Shown here piece after piece: positions 39,325 through 48,540 of a stretch of 64,000 bases of DNA. Origin of the DNA: Arthrobacter woluwensis (GTDB taxonomy: Bacteria > Actinomycetota > Actinomycetes > Actinomycetales > Micrococcaceae). Within the stretch, counting starts at the first letter, position 1. Each line of letters starts with the position of its first letter. The stretch is from positions 2,852,001 to 2,916,000 of the forward strand of contig NZ_FNSN01000003.1 in assembly GCF_900105345.1 (NCBI RefSeq), read 5' to 3'. The notes beneath the pieces are model-generated. The model had not been told where the DNA came from, did not search any database, and saw only the letters and a program-made list of their open reading frames with translations. The translations under genes were made by a program, and so were the position numbers.

Positions 39325-42300
39325 TCAGCAGTGCGGCACGTCGTTACCGCCGGGCTCGCCCAGGGTGGTGTGACCAGTGATGACGTACCGTCCCGCGTTC
39401 TTGGATCCATTCGCGACCTGGTACCAATTGAAGCTGCCCTTGTTACCGATTCCGCCTCCGTCGGCTTGGTATCGATTATCGAAAGTCACCCAGCACTTCA
39501 CCGCGAAGGAATCACCCGGGCCGAACCAGGGCGCGTTGTAATTGGCCTGACCGTCACAGGTGTGGTTGGCATCGCTCCAGTTCACTCCGTTGTAGGTGTA
39601 ACTGCAGCTCCGTTCCACGACCGCCGGATTCAAGGCAGTCTGCCATTCGGTCTTGTGCGCCCCCGAGGTCGCACTCGCCGAGGCGATCGACCCAGCGGTC
39701 CCGAGTGAATTGAAGGTCTGCACCCTGATGGTCGCCCTCTTGCTGTAGCCGCCCGTGTCGTAGGTCCGGGACCCGTTGGCCGCCACGGTCTGCCACGCGC
39801 CGTTATCGATGCTGATCTTCGTGACGGCCACGTCGTTGGTGGCATCCGGCGGCGAGGACCAGTTGAACTTCACGTTCGTGTTGTTGAGCGCTCCATCCTG
39901 GCCCGAGGCGCTCGGAGTGCCCGGCGCGCCATAGGGGGTGGTGCTGGACGGCGCGCTGGCGTCGGAACTGGGCGCCACAGTCGAGTCGGCCACCACGGTG
40001 ATCGTCTGAGCACTCCCGTTAGAGAGCCCCCCGATGGTCTGGCCGGGGGTAATCCTTCCGGTCTGCCCTGACGGGCTCGCGTTGTAGTGGTAGCTGACTT
40101 CGGAGACGCTGGACCCGTTGCGCTGCGCGGCAGTGAGAGGTGTGAAGTTCACCGTGATCTGGTGGCCGTTCCCTCCCGTGTTGGCCGGCGTCGCCTTGAC
40201 TCCCTGGGGTGTCCCCAGCTTGCCTGTCGCCCGGCGGGGGGCGCTCGGCGCCGAGACAGGGCTCTTGCCGGCCTTGTTCTCCGCTTGCACCGTGAAGGTG
40301 TACTCGGTCTCCTGGTTCGAAACCTGGAACTCCGTGCTGAGCGCGCTCCCCGACACGGTCTTGGTCAGATCTGCCTGTCCACCGCCGTGGCGGGTCACAA
40401 AGTAGTTCTTCACGGGGTCGCCGTGCGGGTCCGGGGCGACCCAGTCGACGGCGACCTGGTTCGTCGTGCCCACGGCGGAGAGCACGCGAGTGGTGGGGGC
40501 GGCCGGCTGCGCCGGCGGGGCCGCCGGGTGATCCGACGCGGAGTAGGAACTCCAGTCGGACGGCGTGGGCGCCTTGTTCACGGCCTGGACGCGGACCCTG
40601 TACTCGGTGCCGTTCGTCAGTCCGGACCAGGTGTAGCTCAGCCCGGTGACGCCGGTCTTGCTCCCCACACCGCTGGCGGGCGGCGGGGAGATCTCCAGGT
40701 TGTAGCTCGTCACCGGCGAGCCCTCCGTCTTCGCGGGGGCCCAGGTGATCGCCATGTTCTGGTTCCCGGCCTTCACCGTAGGGGCGTCCGGCTGGTTGGG
40801 CTTCACGTCCGGGCGGACCTCGTTGGATTCTGCCGACGGCTTCGAGTCCCCCACCTCGTTGGTCGCGACCACGGTGAATCGGTACGGGACATTGTTCTTC
40901 AGCCCCGTCAGCGTGCACGTGGTGGTGGTGCATTCCTGGGTGAACCCGCTGTTGGACCGCACCGTGTACTTGGTGATCGGCGCGCCGTTGTCCGAGGGCG
41001 GCGACCAGTGCAGCACGGCCGTCTTGTTGCGGACATCCGTCGCGGTGGGCGCGGACGGAGCGTCCGGCGCGGCCCGGACCGTGATCTTCACCCGGCCCGT
41101 CGCACGGCGGGACGGATCCTGCGTCTTGTCCTCCAGCGAGTAGCGCACCACCAGGACGCCGCGGTAGTCCGCTGCCGGCGTGACGGTGAGTGAGTCCCCG
41201 TTGATCACGGGCGACCCGTTCGTGCTCCCCGTCTCGACCTGGGCATCCACGACCTTCAGCGGGCTTCCCGGGAAGGGGTTGACGTCGTTCTCGGTGACCT
41301 TGACGGTCACCGGCTTCCCGGCGTCGGCCTTGTCCACCACGTCGTCATTGGCGACCGGGAGCGGGCGCGTGGACGCGACCGCCTGCAGGGAGATCTCGGC
41401 GCGCACCGGTTCCGATCGGCCATCGGTCACCGTCACGCCCACCACCTGGCGGGCGCCGGCGGCGGTGCCGGCTTTTCCGGTCACCTTGAGCTGTGACCCT
41501 TCGAGGGTGATCCCGAACTTCTCGGCCGACGGCGTGCCGTCCAGGGCGAAGCGCAGCTTCTCCTGATCGCCCTGATCGACGTCCTTCGCGAGACGGCTGA
41601 GGTCCAGGGTGACGGTCTCCCCGTCCGGAACGTCCAGCGGGCTCCCCAGGAACGTGGGCGCGTGGTTGGCGTTGGGATCCGGGTTGACCTTGGTGAGGAT
41701 GGTCAGGGTGGACTTGAGGCCGTCGGCGTCGTCCGGGCCGCTGCCATCCGTGACCTCGAAGGTCACCGAGCCCGGGCCCACGAAGTTCTTCAGGGCCGCA
41801 TAGTGCAGGGTGGCACCGTCGGAGCCGAGCACCTTCTCCGCGGAGGCGCCCATGACCTTGATCTTCTCGGCCACGGTGATGCGGGGCGTCCGTCCCGGGC
41901 GCACGGCGACATAGTCCGACAGTTTGAGGTCGACGCTCTGACCCGCCGTCACCTCGACCACCTGACTGTTCTTGAGTGCGGGCAGCATCTTGCCCTGACC
42001 GGGCACGTGCATGATGGCGGTGGCGGTCAACCCGTCCAGGTCGGTGACGGTGTACGGGATGAGCTGGGCGTTCTCCGCGAGTTTCACGCGCACCTTGCCG
42101 TCCGGGCCCAGGCTCGCGTTCGGGTTGCCGTCCGGGAACGTGATCTTCAGATCCTCGGTCACCCCGTCCGGGTCCGAGTCGTTCTTCAGCACCGGGATGT
42201 CGACGGCCGTCTTGCCGAGCGTCTCCGCGAGGGTCACGTGGTCATCGTTGGCGATGGGCGCCTTGGCCACGGCCTTCGGGTTGACCTTGAGGACGACGAC

Positions 42301-45300
42301 GGCACTCGCCTGCGCGCCCTTGTCATCGACGATCGTGTAGCGGATGTTGTGGGTGCCCTCCGCGCCCGGCGCGGTCAGAAGGACGCGCCCGTTCTCGGTG
42401 GCGGACGCGTTGAGACCGGACTCGCTCTCGAAGCGGTCCTTCACGAGCGCGATCGGGTCCCCGTCAGGATCCGAGTCATTGGCCAGGGCGTCGACGGCGA
42501 TCCGTCGGCCGGGCTTGACCTCGGCGTAATCGTCCACCGCCAGTGGTTTCTGATTGACGGACGCGGCCGGAGCCACCCCGACGATCACGGTGCCGGTGTT
42601 CTCGGCGCCGATGCGATCCCGCACCCGGTAGGTGAAGGTGTCCGTTCCGGCCGAGGCGGAGCCGGCGATGTACTCGATGACGCCCTCCCCCAGCACGGCC
42701 GTGCCCAGGGCCGGCGCCTTGTCGACGCCCACGAGCTCCACGGAGTCGCCGTCGGGGTCGATGCCGTCCAGCGGGATGGCGATCTTGATCTTCATCCCGG
42801 CCAGGACGCGCGCCGTGACGTTCTTCGGCTCGGGACGGGCGTTGCGCTCGTCGTCGCGGGCCTTGATCCGGATGGTGAGCTGCGCGGAGTCGGCCTGACC
42901 GGACTCATTCAGCACCTTGTACGTGGCGTAGACCGTCTTGGGGGTCGGGCCCGCGAGGAAACGGACGGTGTTGCCGGAGGTGAAGATACGGCCGTCGGCG
43001 CTGTCCGGCACCTCAGGCAGCTTCGAGTCCAGTGTCAGCTTCCCACCGTTCGGGTCGACGTCATTCGCCAGGACCGGGATGGTGACCACGTCACCCACGC
43101 GGACCGTGGCCTCGTCGTCCTTGGCCTGCGGGGCCGGCAGTTTCGACGGCGACGGGATCACCACGACGGCGATCTCGCCCGTGGCGGACGCCTTGCCGTT
43201 GGAGATGGAGTACTTGAGCGTCACGGTGCCCTGGGCGTGCAGATCCGTCACGCGGACGACGCTGTGGTCCAGGACGGAGACGCTCACGGGTGCGCCGTTC
43301 GCAAGCGTCACCGACTGCACCACCAGCACGCCGCCGGCGGGGTCGAAGTCGTTGCCGAGGACGTCCACCAGGGTGCTGCCGCCGCTCGGCAGCTGCGCGA
43401 CGTCGCGCACCGCGATCGGCGGGCCGTCCGCGTTCGACGGGACCACGTCCACGCGCACGAGCTGCTGCGCCGCGGCCGGGCCGTTGGTCACGGTGTAGGT
43501 CACATAATGGGTGCCCACCAGCGTCGAACTGAACTGGAAGGTCTGCTGGTCGGCGCCGATCACCGCCGTCGACTGCGCGTCGGGAGCCACTCGGGCGAGC
43601 CGGAGGGATCCGCCGAGCGGGTCGACGTCGTTCTTCAAGGGAGCGACGGTGATCTTCTGGCCGGCGGGCACGATGACCGAGTCCGCGTTGGCCAGCGGCG
43701 GCAGAGCGCTCGGCGGCTTGACGTCGGCCGTCACGCGGATCTCGGCCGTGTCGCGTCCGTCCGAGACCCGGAGCGTCAGGGTGCGCTTGCCCGGCGAGGA
43801 CCCCGCGTCCTGGAGCGTCAGCTGGCCGTCCGGCCGCGTGCGCACCACGTCGCCGGCATTGCTGCTGGTGGCGCCGGTGAGGAACATGTCATCCCCATCC
43901 GGGTCCATGAAGTCCGGCAGGACGTTCTGCACCACTTGCTTGCCCTGCTGCAGGACCAGGCTGGGCACGCGCCCCGGCTTGAGCTGAGGCTTGCGGTTGA
44001 CCTCGGGCGGGACGACGTCCAGCGTCACCTGCGCCGCGTCCTGACCTCCTCGTCCGTCGTCCGCGATGTACTTGAACTCGGCGCTGCCGCGTTTGTCCGC
44101 CGGCACGGAGACCTGGAATCCGGTCCCGCCGTAGATGCTCTCCACGCGTCCGATGGACGGCTGGCCTTCCGCCCGCACCCTCAGCACGTCGCCGTCGGCA
44201 TCCGAGTCGTTGTCCAGCACGCTGAGGATCGTGGTGCGGCCCGCGCGCACGCCATAGCTGTCCGGCTTCGCGACCGGCCGGGTGTTGGGCTTGCTGCGGT
44301 CCGGCAGCGTGGTCTGCTGCACCTCGTCGGCGGAGTCCTTGTCCGCGTCCTGCGAGGTGTTCTTCGGCGGAATCACGTCGTCCCAGTTGTTGACCAGCAG
44401 CATGTTCTGGTTCACCAGCCAGACGTTGCCGGCGTTGATGTCGTTCAGCACCACCAGGTCGCGGTTGACGCGGAACACGAACGACGGCGAGGCGCTGGCC
44501 TGCGGGACGTCGCGCTGCTGGTCATCGGCCGGGTTCACGCACTTGCGCACGTAGCGGTTGCTGCCGCTCCACGCACTGTAGACACAGCCGCCCTGCTGCA
44601 CCGGCGCGGCGGCCACACCGGTCCCGCCGGCGTCGACCGAGGTGGCCTTGCCGCCGTCGAGGGGCTGGACGATCAGCGCGGTGGGCGTGGCGATGGCCAC
44701 CTGATCCGCATCCGGCCCGCTCTGCTGGAGGCGGGCGTTCCGGGCGTCCGGCACCGGCACGGTGCGGCCGTCCGGCAGGAAGAGTTTGCCGCCGGCCGGA
44801 TCGAGCACCACGGTCTTCTGCCCGAGGACCGCCATCTGCACCTCGCCTGCGCCCTTGAGATCCGCCCAGTCCCTGCTGGCGCGGTCCGTGACGGCGCCGG
44901 AGTCGTCCAGGGAGAACTGCGTGACGGTGCCCTTGGCCGGATCCACCACGGCGACGTGGCCGTCGGCACTGACCGCCGCCCGGATCCCGGCGCTGCCCTT
45001 CACCGTGGGTTCGGCGGAGTCCGGTGAGTAGCCGCTCAGAGCCTCGGCCTTCATCGCCCAGACCTGGCCCTTGGACGGATCCGCCACCGCGATGACGTCC
45101 CCGCCGATCGAGGACGTGGAGGACGCCGCGAGTTTCTGCTCGCCGCTCAGCCGCACTTTGGCGGGGTCGACCTGGCCGAGGGCCGAGCCCTGACTGTCCT
45201 GCACGAGGACGTTCTGGCGGGACTGGAGGATGTCGAAGGAGTTGCTGGCGGGCGTGACCGCGCCATCCAGCACCCGGGAGGCGTAGTTGAGGCGGCCCAC

Positions 45301-45519
45301 CGCATTGCGGGCGTTCGAGGTGACCCAGACGCCGCCGTCGTTGAGGTCCACATCAGCGGTCTTGAAACCGGGATACGCGATGGCCGCCGCGGCCAGCGAC
45401 AACGACACGACCGTCACCGAGGTGATGCCCAGCACGCGCCGGCCGGTCCGGCCGAGGTTGAAGAACCGTCGCTTGCCCCCGGCACTGAATCCTTGTGGTT
45501 TCGTTCCGTCAGGGCTCAC
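39325..45519 (-). CDS. Giant surface protein B: propeller-like head, cadherin/Ig-like repeats, five FN3 repeats
   Basis: A 2,064-residue paralog of protein A with the same order: signal or anchor segment (about 25-46), propeller-like head (50-410), about ten cadherin/Ig-like repeats (about 415-1480, [36 protein letters not shown]) and five FN3 modules (about 1480-1950). Its Cys-containing tail (about 1960-2064) differs from that of A. Directly after the membrane segment both share a nearly 45-residue identical block ([13 protein letters not shown] to TPASN), while their codons differ at third positions, so protein-level selection keeps it. The start is GTG with GAAGGA upstream. The cyclase gene ends 130 nt upstream. 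Confidence 0.88.
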   Translation of the reverse strand: MSPDGTKPQGFSAGGKRRFFNLGRTGRRVLGITSVTVVSLSLAAAAIAYPGFKTADVDLNDGGVWVTSNARNAVGRLNYASRVLDGAVTPASNSFDILQSRQNVLVQDSQGSALGQVDPAKVRLSGEQKLAASSTSSIGGDVIAVADPSKGQVWAMKAEALSGYSPDSAEPTVKGSAGIRAAVSADGHVAVVDPAKGTVTQFSLDDSGAVTDRASRDWADLKGAGEVQMAVLGQKTVVLDPAGGKLFLPDGRTVPVPDARNARLQQSGPDADQVAIATPTALIVQPLDGGKATSVDAGGTGVAAAPVQQGGCVYSAWSGSNRYVRKCVNPADDQQRDVPQASASPSFVFRVNRDLVVLNDINAGNVWLVNQNMLLVNNWDDVIPPKNTSQDADKDSADEVQQTTLPDRSKPNTRPVAKPDSYGVRAGRTTILSVLDNDSDADGDVLRVRAEGQPSIGRVESIYGGTGFQVSVPADKRGSAEFKYIADDGRGGQDAAQVTLDVVPPEVNRKPQLKPGRVPSLVLQQGKQVVQNVLPDFMDPDGDDMFLTGATSSNAGDVVRTRPDGQLTLQDAGSSPGKRTLTLRVSDGRDTAEIRVTADVKPPSALPPLANADSVIVPAGQKITVAPLKNDVDPLGGSLRLARVAPDAQSTAVIGADQQTFQFSSTLVGTHYVTYTVTNGPAAAQQLVRVDVVPSNADGPPIAVRDVAQLPSGGSTLVDVLGNDFDPAGGVLVVQSVTLANGAPVSVSVLDHSVVRVTDLHAQGTVTLKYSISNGKASATGEIAVVVIPSPSKLPAPQAKDDEATVRVGDVVTIPVLANDVDPNGGKLTLDSKLPEVPDSADGRIFTSGNTVRFLAGPTPKTVYATYKVLNESGQADSAQLTIRIKARDDERNARPEPKNVTARVLAGMKIKIAIPLDGIDPDGDSVELVGVDKAPALGTAVLGEGVIEYIAGSASAGTDTFTYRVRDRIGAENTGTVIVGVAPAASVNQKPLAVDDYAEVKPGRRIAVDALANDSDPDGDPIALVKDRFESESGLNASATENGRVLLTAPGAEGTHNIRYTIVDDKGAQASAVVVLKVNPKAVAKAPIANDDHVTLAETLGKTAVDIPVLKNDSDPDGVTEDLKITFPDGNPNASLGPDGKVRVKLAENAQLIPYTVTDLDGLTATAIMHVPGQGKMLPALKNSQVVEVTAGQSVDLKLSDYVAVRPGRTPRITVAEKIKVMGASAEKVLGSDGATLHYAALKNFVGPGSVTFEVTDGSGPDDADGLKSTLTILTKVNPDPNANHAPTFLGSPLDVPDGETVTLDLSRLAKDVDQGDQEKLRFALDGTPSAEKFGITLEGSQLKVTGKAGTAAGARQVVGVTVTDGRSEPVRAEISLQAVASTRPLPVANDDVVDKADAGKPVTVKVTENDVNPFPGSPLKVVDAQVETGSTNGSPVINGDSLTVTPAADYRGVLVVRYSLEDKTQDPSRRATGRVKITVRAAPDAPSAPTATDVRNKTAVLHWSPPSDNGAPITKYTVRSNSGFTQECTTTTCTLTGLKNNVPYRFTVVATNEVGDSKPSAESNEVRPDVKPNQPDAPTVKAGNQNMAITWAPAKTEGSPVTSYNLEISPPPASGVGSKTGVTGLSYTWSGLTNGTEYRVRVQAVNKAPTPSDWSSYSASDHPAAPPAQPAAPTTRVLSAVGTTNQVAVDWVAPDPHGDPVKNYFVTRHGGGQADLTKTVSGSALSTEFQVSNQETEYTFTVQAENKAGKSPVSAPSAPRRATGKLGTPQGVKATPANTGGNGHQITVNFTPLTAAQRNGSSVSEVSYHYNASPSGQTGRITPGQTIGGLSNGSAQTITVVADSTVAPSSDASAPSSTTPYGAPGTPSASGQDGALNNTNVKFNWSSPPDATNDVAVTKISIDNGAWQTVAANGSRTYDTGGYSKRATIRVQTFNSLGTAGSIASASATSGAHKTEWQTALNPAVVERSCSYTYNGVNWSDANHTCDGQANYNAPWFGPGDSFAVKCWVTFDNRYQADGGGIGNKGSFNWYQVANGSKNAGRYVITGHTTLGEPGGNDVPHC

Positions 45520-45612
45520 GTCAATCCTTCGATGTCATGCAGGAGAATGCGGTGTCGGAGCGGTCCCCGCCAGGACGCTCCTGTCCCCTGAGTTTTTCAC
45601 GCCGGTGATCCA

Positions 45613-45625
45613 ACTCAAAAGTAAC
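45613..45625. promoter_or_regulatory. Shared 13-bp upstream motif, copy B
   Basis: This is the second exact copy of ACTCAAAAGTAAC, 93 nt before the start of giant protein B. It lies in the 130-nt interval after the cyclase gene, so giant protein B has room for its own promoter. Confidence 0.5.
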
Positions 45626-45649
45626 ATCGAATGAATAATTACGGGAGGC

Positions 45650-46789
45650 TCAGTCCACCACGAGCCCCGGGCCCGCTCCCCGCTCCAGCAGAACCGGCGA
45701 GATCTCGCCGAATCCGCGCACGTTCTCCGGCTCCTGAGGAGTCAGGATGTAGCGCTCGTCCCCCGCCAGGACACTGGCCGTCAGAGAGTCGATCAGCACC
45801 GTCCCCGGCTCGGCGAGCGCGGTGAGGCGCGCGGCCAGGTTCACCGTGGGACCGTAGATGTCGCCCATGCGGGAGAGGATCCGCCCCCAGACCAGGGCCA
45901 CGCGGGTCTTCGGCAGGATCTCGTCGTCTTCGAAGGCCTGGGAGAGCGCCAGGGAGATCTCGGCGCCGGCGGTCGGGGTCTCGGCGACGTAGAGCACTTC
46001 GTCGCCGATGGTCTTGACCAGCCGGCCACCGCCCACGGAGATGATCTCCGCGCACTTGTTCTCGAACCGCTGGACCAGCTGAGCCAGGGTGCGCTCGTTC
46101 ATCCGGCGGGACAGGCTCGTGTAGGAGACCAGATCGGCGAAACCCACGGCGCGGGCCAGCGGCAGCGGAGCGTCGTCCTCGTCGCCTTCACGGCCTTCCT
46201 CGCTCGCCTCAAGGCCGGAGGCGGCGCGGACCGAGAGCCGCTGGACCGCGGCATTCAGCTGACGGCGCCAGGAGTACCGGAGCACCTGCTCGAGCGGGTC
46301 GATCAAGGCGGGAAGAACGTCCACGATGTTCTGCCGGGCTTCGGCGTCCGGGATGCCCTGGTTGGCCATGAGGTCTTCGACGAGCGCCTCGACCTGCCAC
46401 ACGACCATGCGGTCGGTCATCTGTCCGATGGAACGGGCGATCGAGATGGCGGTCTCCTCGGTGAGGAGGCCTTCGCGCACCAGTCCGACGATCGTCTCCA
46501 GCGCCTGCTGGTCCGACTCGGTGAAGGCGACGTCCTGGTCCCCCCAGTTCGGGAAGCCGAGCGCGCGCCAGATCTTGCGGGCGGAGTGCAGCGACACGCC
46601 CACGCCGGAGGCGACTTCACGACGGCGGAGGGTCCGGTCACCGCCGAGCAGCCGGCGCTGCAGTTCACGGACCGAGCCGACCTGGGGAAGGGAGGTGGTG
46701 GGCACGGGCACCACGGGGGTGTGTGCGTCGGAGTCCGTCTCGTGCGGGTCGACGGCGGGGGCGGCCTGTCCGGAGGTCTCCTCGCTCAC
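45650..46789 (-). CDS. Class III adenylate cyclase with N-terminal regulatory domain (Rv1264-like)
   Basis: A 379-residue soluble cyclase that makes cAMP from ATP. Residues about 35-205 form a helical regulatory domain (REVASGVGVSLHSARKIWRALGFPNW), as in the pH-regulated M. tuberculosis enzyme Rv1264. The catalytic domain (about 213-379) has all six key residues: metal-binding D219 (GFADLVSYT) and D263 (KTIGDE), adenine-selecting K259 and D310 (GDIYGPTVN), and transition-state N317 and R321 (NLAARL). It should be active, and specific for ATP. It overlaps the bPH2 gene by 4 nt and lies 130 nt upstream of giant protein B. Confidence 0.92.
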   Translation of the reverse strand: MSEETSGQAAPAVDPHETDSDAHTPVVPVPTTSLPQVGSVRELQRRLLGGDRTLRRREVASGVGVSLHSARKIWRALGFPNWGDQDVAFTESDQQALETIVGLVREGLLTEETAISIARSIGQMTDRMVVWQVEALVEDLMANQGIPDAEARQNIVDVLPALIDPLEQVLRYSWRRQLNAAVQRLSVRAASGLEASEEGREGDEDDAPLPLARAVGFADLVSYTSLSRRMNERTLAQLVQRFENKCAEIISVGGGRLVKTIGDEVLYVAETPTAGAEISLALSQAFEDDEILPKTRVALVWGRILSRMGDIYGPTVNLAARLTALAEPGTVLIDSLTASVLAGDERYILTPQEPENVRGFGEISPVLLERGAGPGLVVD

Positions 46790-47376
46790 TCTTCACCTTC
46801 TCTCAGTTCCCAGGGCAATGCGGGGTCGTGGAAATCGTCGATCGTGTCGTCCGGATAGATGACCCCGTCCGGGAGATCGTCGAGCGCATCCTGGATGAAG
46901 GACCGGAAGGTCTCCACCTCCGGGACGTCGCTCAGCACCCCGAATCCGCCATGCCGCAGTTCCAAGGTTATAGTCCCCGAACGCAGAGGCCGTTGCAGGA
47001 GTTCCTGGCGGGTCTGGACCGCTTGGACGCCGGCCAACAGGTACTGGCGCGTGACCTTGGCGAGGACGCCGTTGACGATCAGGATCCGCTGGCTCGTGAG
47101 CACGTAGCGGGTGCTGTTCCAGGCGATCACCCGCGGCAGGGTGAAGAGCAGCAGCACGGCCACGCCGAGGATCACACAGGCCAGCGTCAGGTACGGCGTC
47201 GATCCCTGCGGCAGCCACGGGAGGAGACGGTTCAGATTGCCCCGGCCCACCCAGGCCGCGGCGAACGACGCCGCGGCGAGGGCCAGGATCCCGGCGGTGA
47301 CGGGCCAGATGAGACTGCGGGCCTGGGGCCGGGTGGTGCAGATGAGCTGTTCCCCCGGAAGCAGGGCCTTACGCAT
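46786..47376 (-). CDS. bPH2-domain membrane protein
   Basis: A 196-residue protein with two membrane segments (about 24-48 and 60-88) followed by a bacterial PH domain (about 90-165: RVIAWNSTRYVLTSQRILIVNGVLAKVTRQYLLAGVQAV is the typical YdbS/YdbT pattern). The function is unknown. ATG 47376 overlaps the birA stop by 8 nt and starts MRKALLPGEQLICTTRPQ, where homologs usually begin. ATG 47400 is an alternative. Neither has a clear ribosome binding site, which suggests translational coupling to birA. The cyclase gene overlaps its end by 4 nt. Confidence 0.82.
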   Translation of the reverse strand: MRKALLPGEQLICTTRPQARSLIWPVTAGILALAAASFAAAWVGRGNLNRLLPWLPQGSTPYLTLACVILGVAVLLLFTLPRVIAWNSTRYVLTSQRILIVNGVLAKVTRQYLLAGVQAVQTRQELLQRPLRSGTITLELRHGGFGVLSDVPEVETFRSFIQDALDDLPDGVIYPDDTIDDFHDPALPWELREGEE

Positions 47377-48289
47377 AGCCGCCGGCGCCGTCGGGTCCAT
47401 GCAGGCGCAGGTGCACGACGTCGCCGGCCGTGACCGTGTGCTCCAGGCCGTCCTCGGTGAGGAGCACCAGGGAGCCGTGGTGATCGAGCCGTTCCGCGCG
47501 GCCCACCACGTCGCGGTCTCCGGGAAGGTGCGCCTTCACGGTCCGGCCCAGTGTCACGGTGGACTGCGTCAGACGGTGGTGCAGCGAGGCTTCCCCGGCA
47601 AGGCCGGCGTCGGGGTCGCCGTCCGAGTTGCAGTAGTCGCGGTAGAGCTGGACGAAACGGCGCAGATAGGCCGCCACCAGTGCGGTCCGGTCGAGGGGCC
47701 GCGCCCCGGCCAGCAGCAAGGAAGTGGCCGTGGGAACCGGCAGCTCCTCCGCGGTCAGGCTGACGTTCACCCCGGTCCCGAGCACGACGACGGGCGGCTG
47801 GCCGTCCGCCGGGAAGTGCAGCTGAGCGAGGATGCCGGCGAGCTTGCGCTCACCGAGGAGGAGATCGTTGGGCCACTTCACCCCCGCATGGACGCCGCAG
47901 ATGTCCTCGAGCGCCAGGCACCAGGCCTCGGCCGCGAGCAGCGAGAACCAGGAATAAGAATCGGTGGGCAGGGGCCGGCCCTGAGCGTTGACCGGCCGCA
48001 GCACGATCGAGACGGCCAGCGCCGACCGTGGCGGGGCCTCCCAGTGCCGGTCGAGCCGTCCCCGGCCGGTGCTCTGGTGATCGGCGATCAGGACGCTGAG
48101 GTCGGGGTACTCGGTGCGGCCCCGGCCGTCTTCGGAACCCAGGGCGGCCAGCAGGTCGGCATTGGTGGAGCCGGTGGTGTCCACGTGATCCAGCCGGGCG
48201 AGACCGAGGGCCTGGACCAGGCCGTTGCGGAGCATGCCCGCGTCGAACGGCTCACGCCCTTCCACGTGCTGAGAGTCCTGTGCGTCCAT
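47369..48289 (-). CDS. birA: Biotin-[acetyl-CoA-carboxylase] ligase
   Basis: A 306-residue class I biotin protein ligase with no N-terminal DNA-binding domain. It contains VDTTGSTNADLLA, the biotinyl-AMP loop STGRGRLDRHWEAP, VKWPNDLLLGERKLAGIL and the C-terminal SH3-like domain (LGRTVKAHLPG onwards). Its substrate in this window is the BCCP lysine K554 of the acyl-CoA carboxylase alpha subunit. TAGGCT (48297-48302, minus strand) ends 7 nt before ATG 48289, and no ribosome binding site is seen, so it is probably leaderless. It is divergent from the carboxylase beta subunit gene, a functional pairing. Confidence 0.94.
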   Translation of the reverse strand: MDAQDSQHVEGREPFDAGMLRNGLVQALGLARLDHVDTTGSTNADLLAALGSEDGRGRTEYPDLSVLIADHQSTGRGRLDRHWEAPPRSALAVSIVLRPVNAQGRPLPTDSYSWFSLLAAEAWCLALEDICGVHAGVKWPNDLLLGERKLAGILAQLHFPADGQPPVVVLGTGVNVSLTAEELPVPTATSLLLAGARPLDRTALVAAYLRRFVQLYRDYCNSDGDPDAGLAGEASLHHRLTQSTVTLGRTVKAHLPGDRDVVGRAERLDHHGSLVLLTEDGLEHTVTAGDVVHLRLHGPDGAGGYA

Positions 48290-48296
48290 ACTGTCC

Positions 48297-48302
48297 AGCC
48301 TA
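48297..48302 (-). promoter_or_regulatory. -10 box TAGGCT for leaderless birA
   Basis: Read on the minus strand, TAGGCT is followed by 7 nt and then the ATG at 48289. Confidence 0.55.
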
Positions 48303-48415
48303 GTACGCGAGGGGTCCCCCGCCGAGCGAAGCGAGAGCCGGGGAGCGGACTGGGCGCTAGTATGTGGAACCCTGTCGGCGACGCTCTCGCAGCAGTCCAT
48401 GCCTGGACACGGGAC

Positions 48416-48434
48416 TTTGTAGGGTTCCTACAGC
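48416..48434. promoter_or_regulatory. Putative acyl-CoA carboxylase operator, copy 1
   Basis: TGTAGG-GTT-CCTACA is flanked on the left by TT. The same architecture, TTTGTAGG-N3-CCTACAAA, occurs upstream of the alpha subunit gene. A -10-like TAGACT lies at 48456-48461, placing this palindrome around or just upstream of the -35 region of the beta-subunit promoter. No gene ends into it, so it is not a terminator. Confidence 0.6.
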
Positions 48435-48540
48435 GATCAGCGCCGGACCCCTGGCTAGACTGGCTCTCAGGCTTGTCGAATGTGCACAAGCAACACGTAC
48501 GCCAGCGGCACAGGACTGTGCCGGACCGGAAGTGAGGACC

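Noticed and set aside
33023-45519. The repeated genes as a CRISPR array or DNA-level tandem repeat
   Set aside because: The repeats are protein modules with diverged DNA. No short regular direct repeat with spacers is present anywhere in the window.
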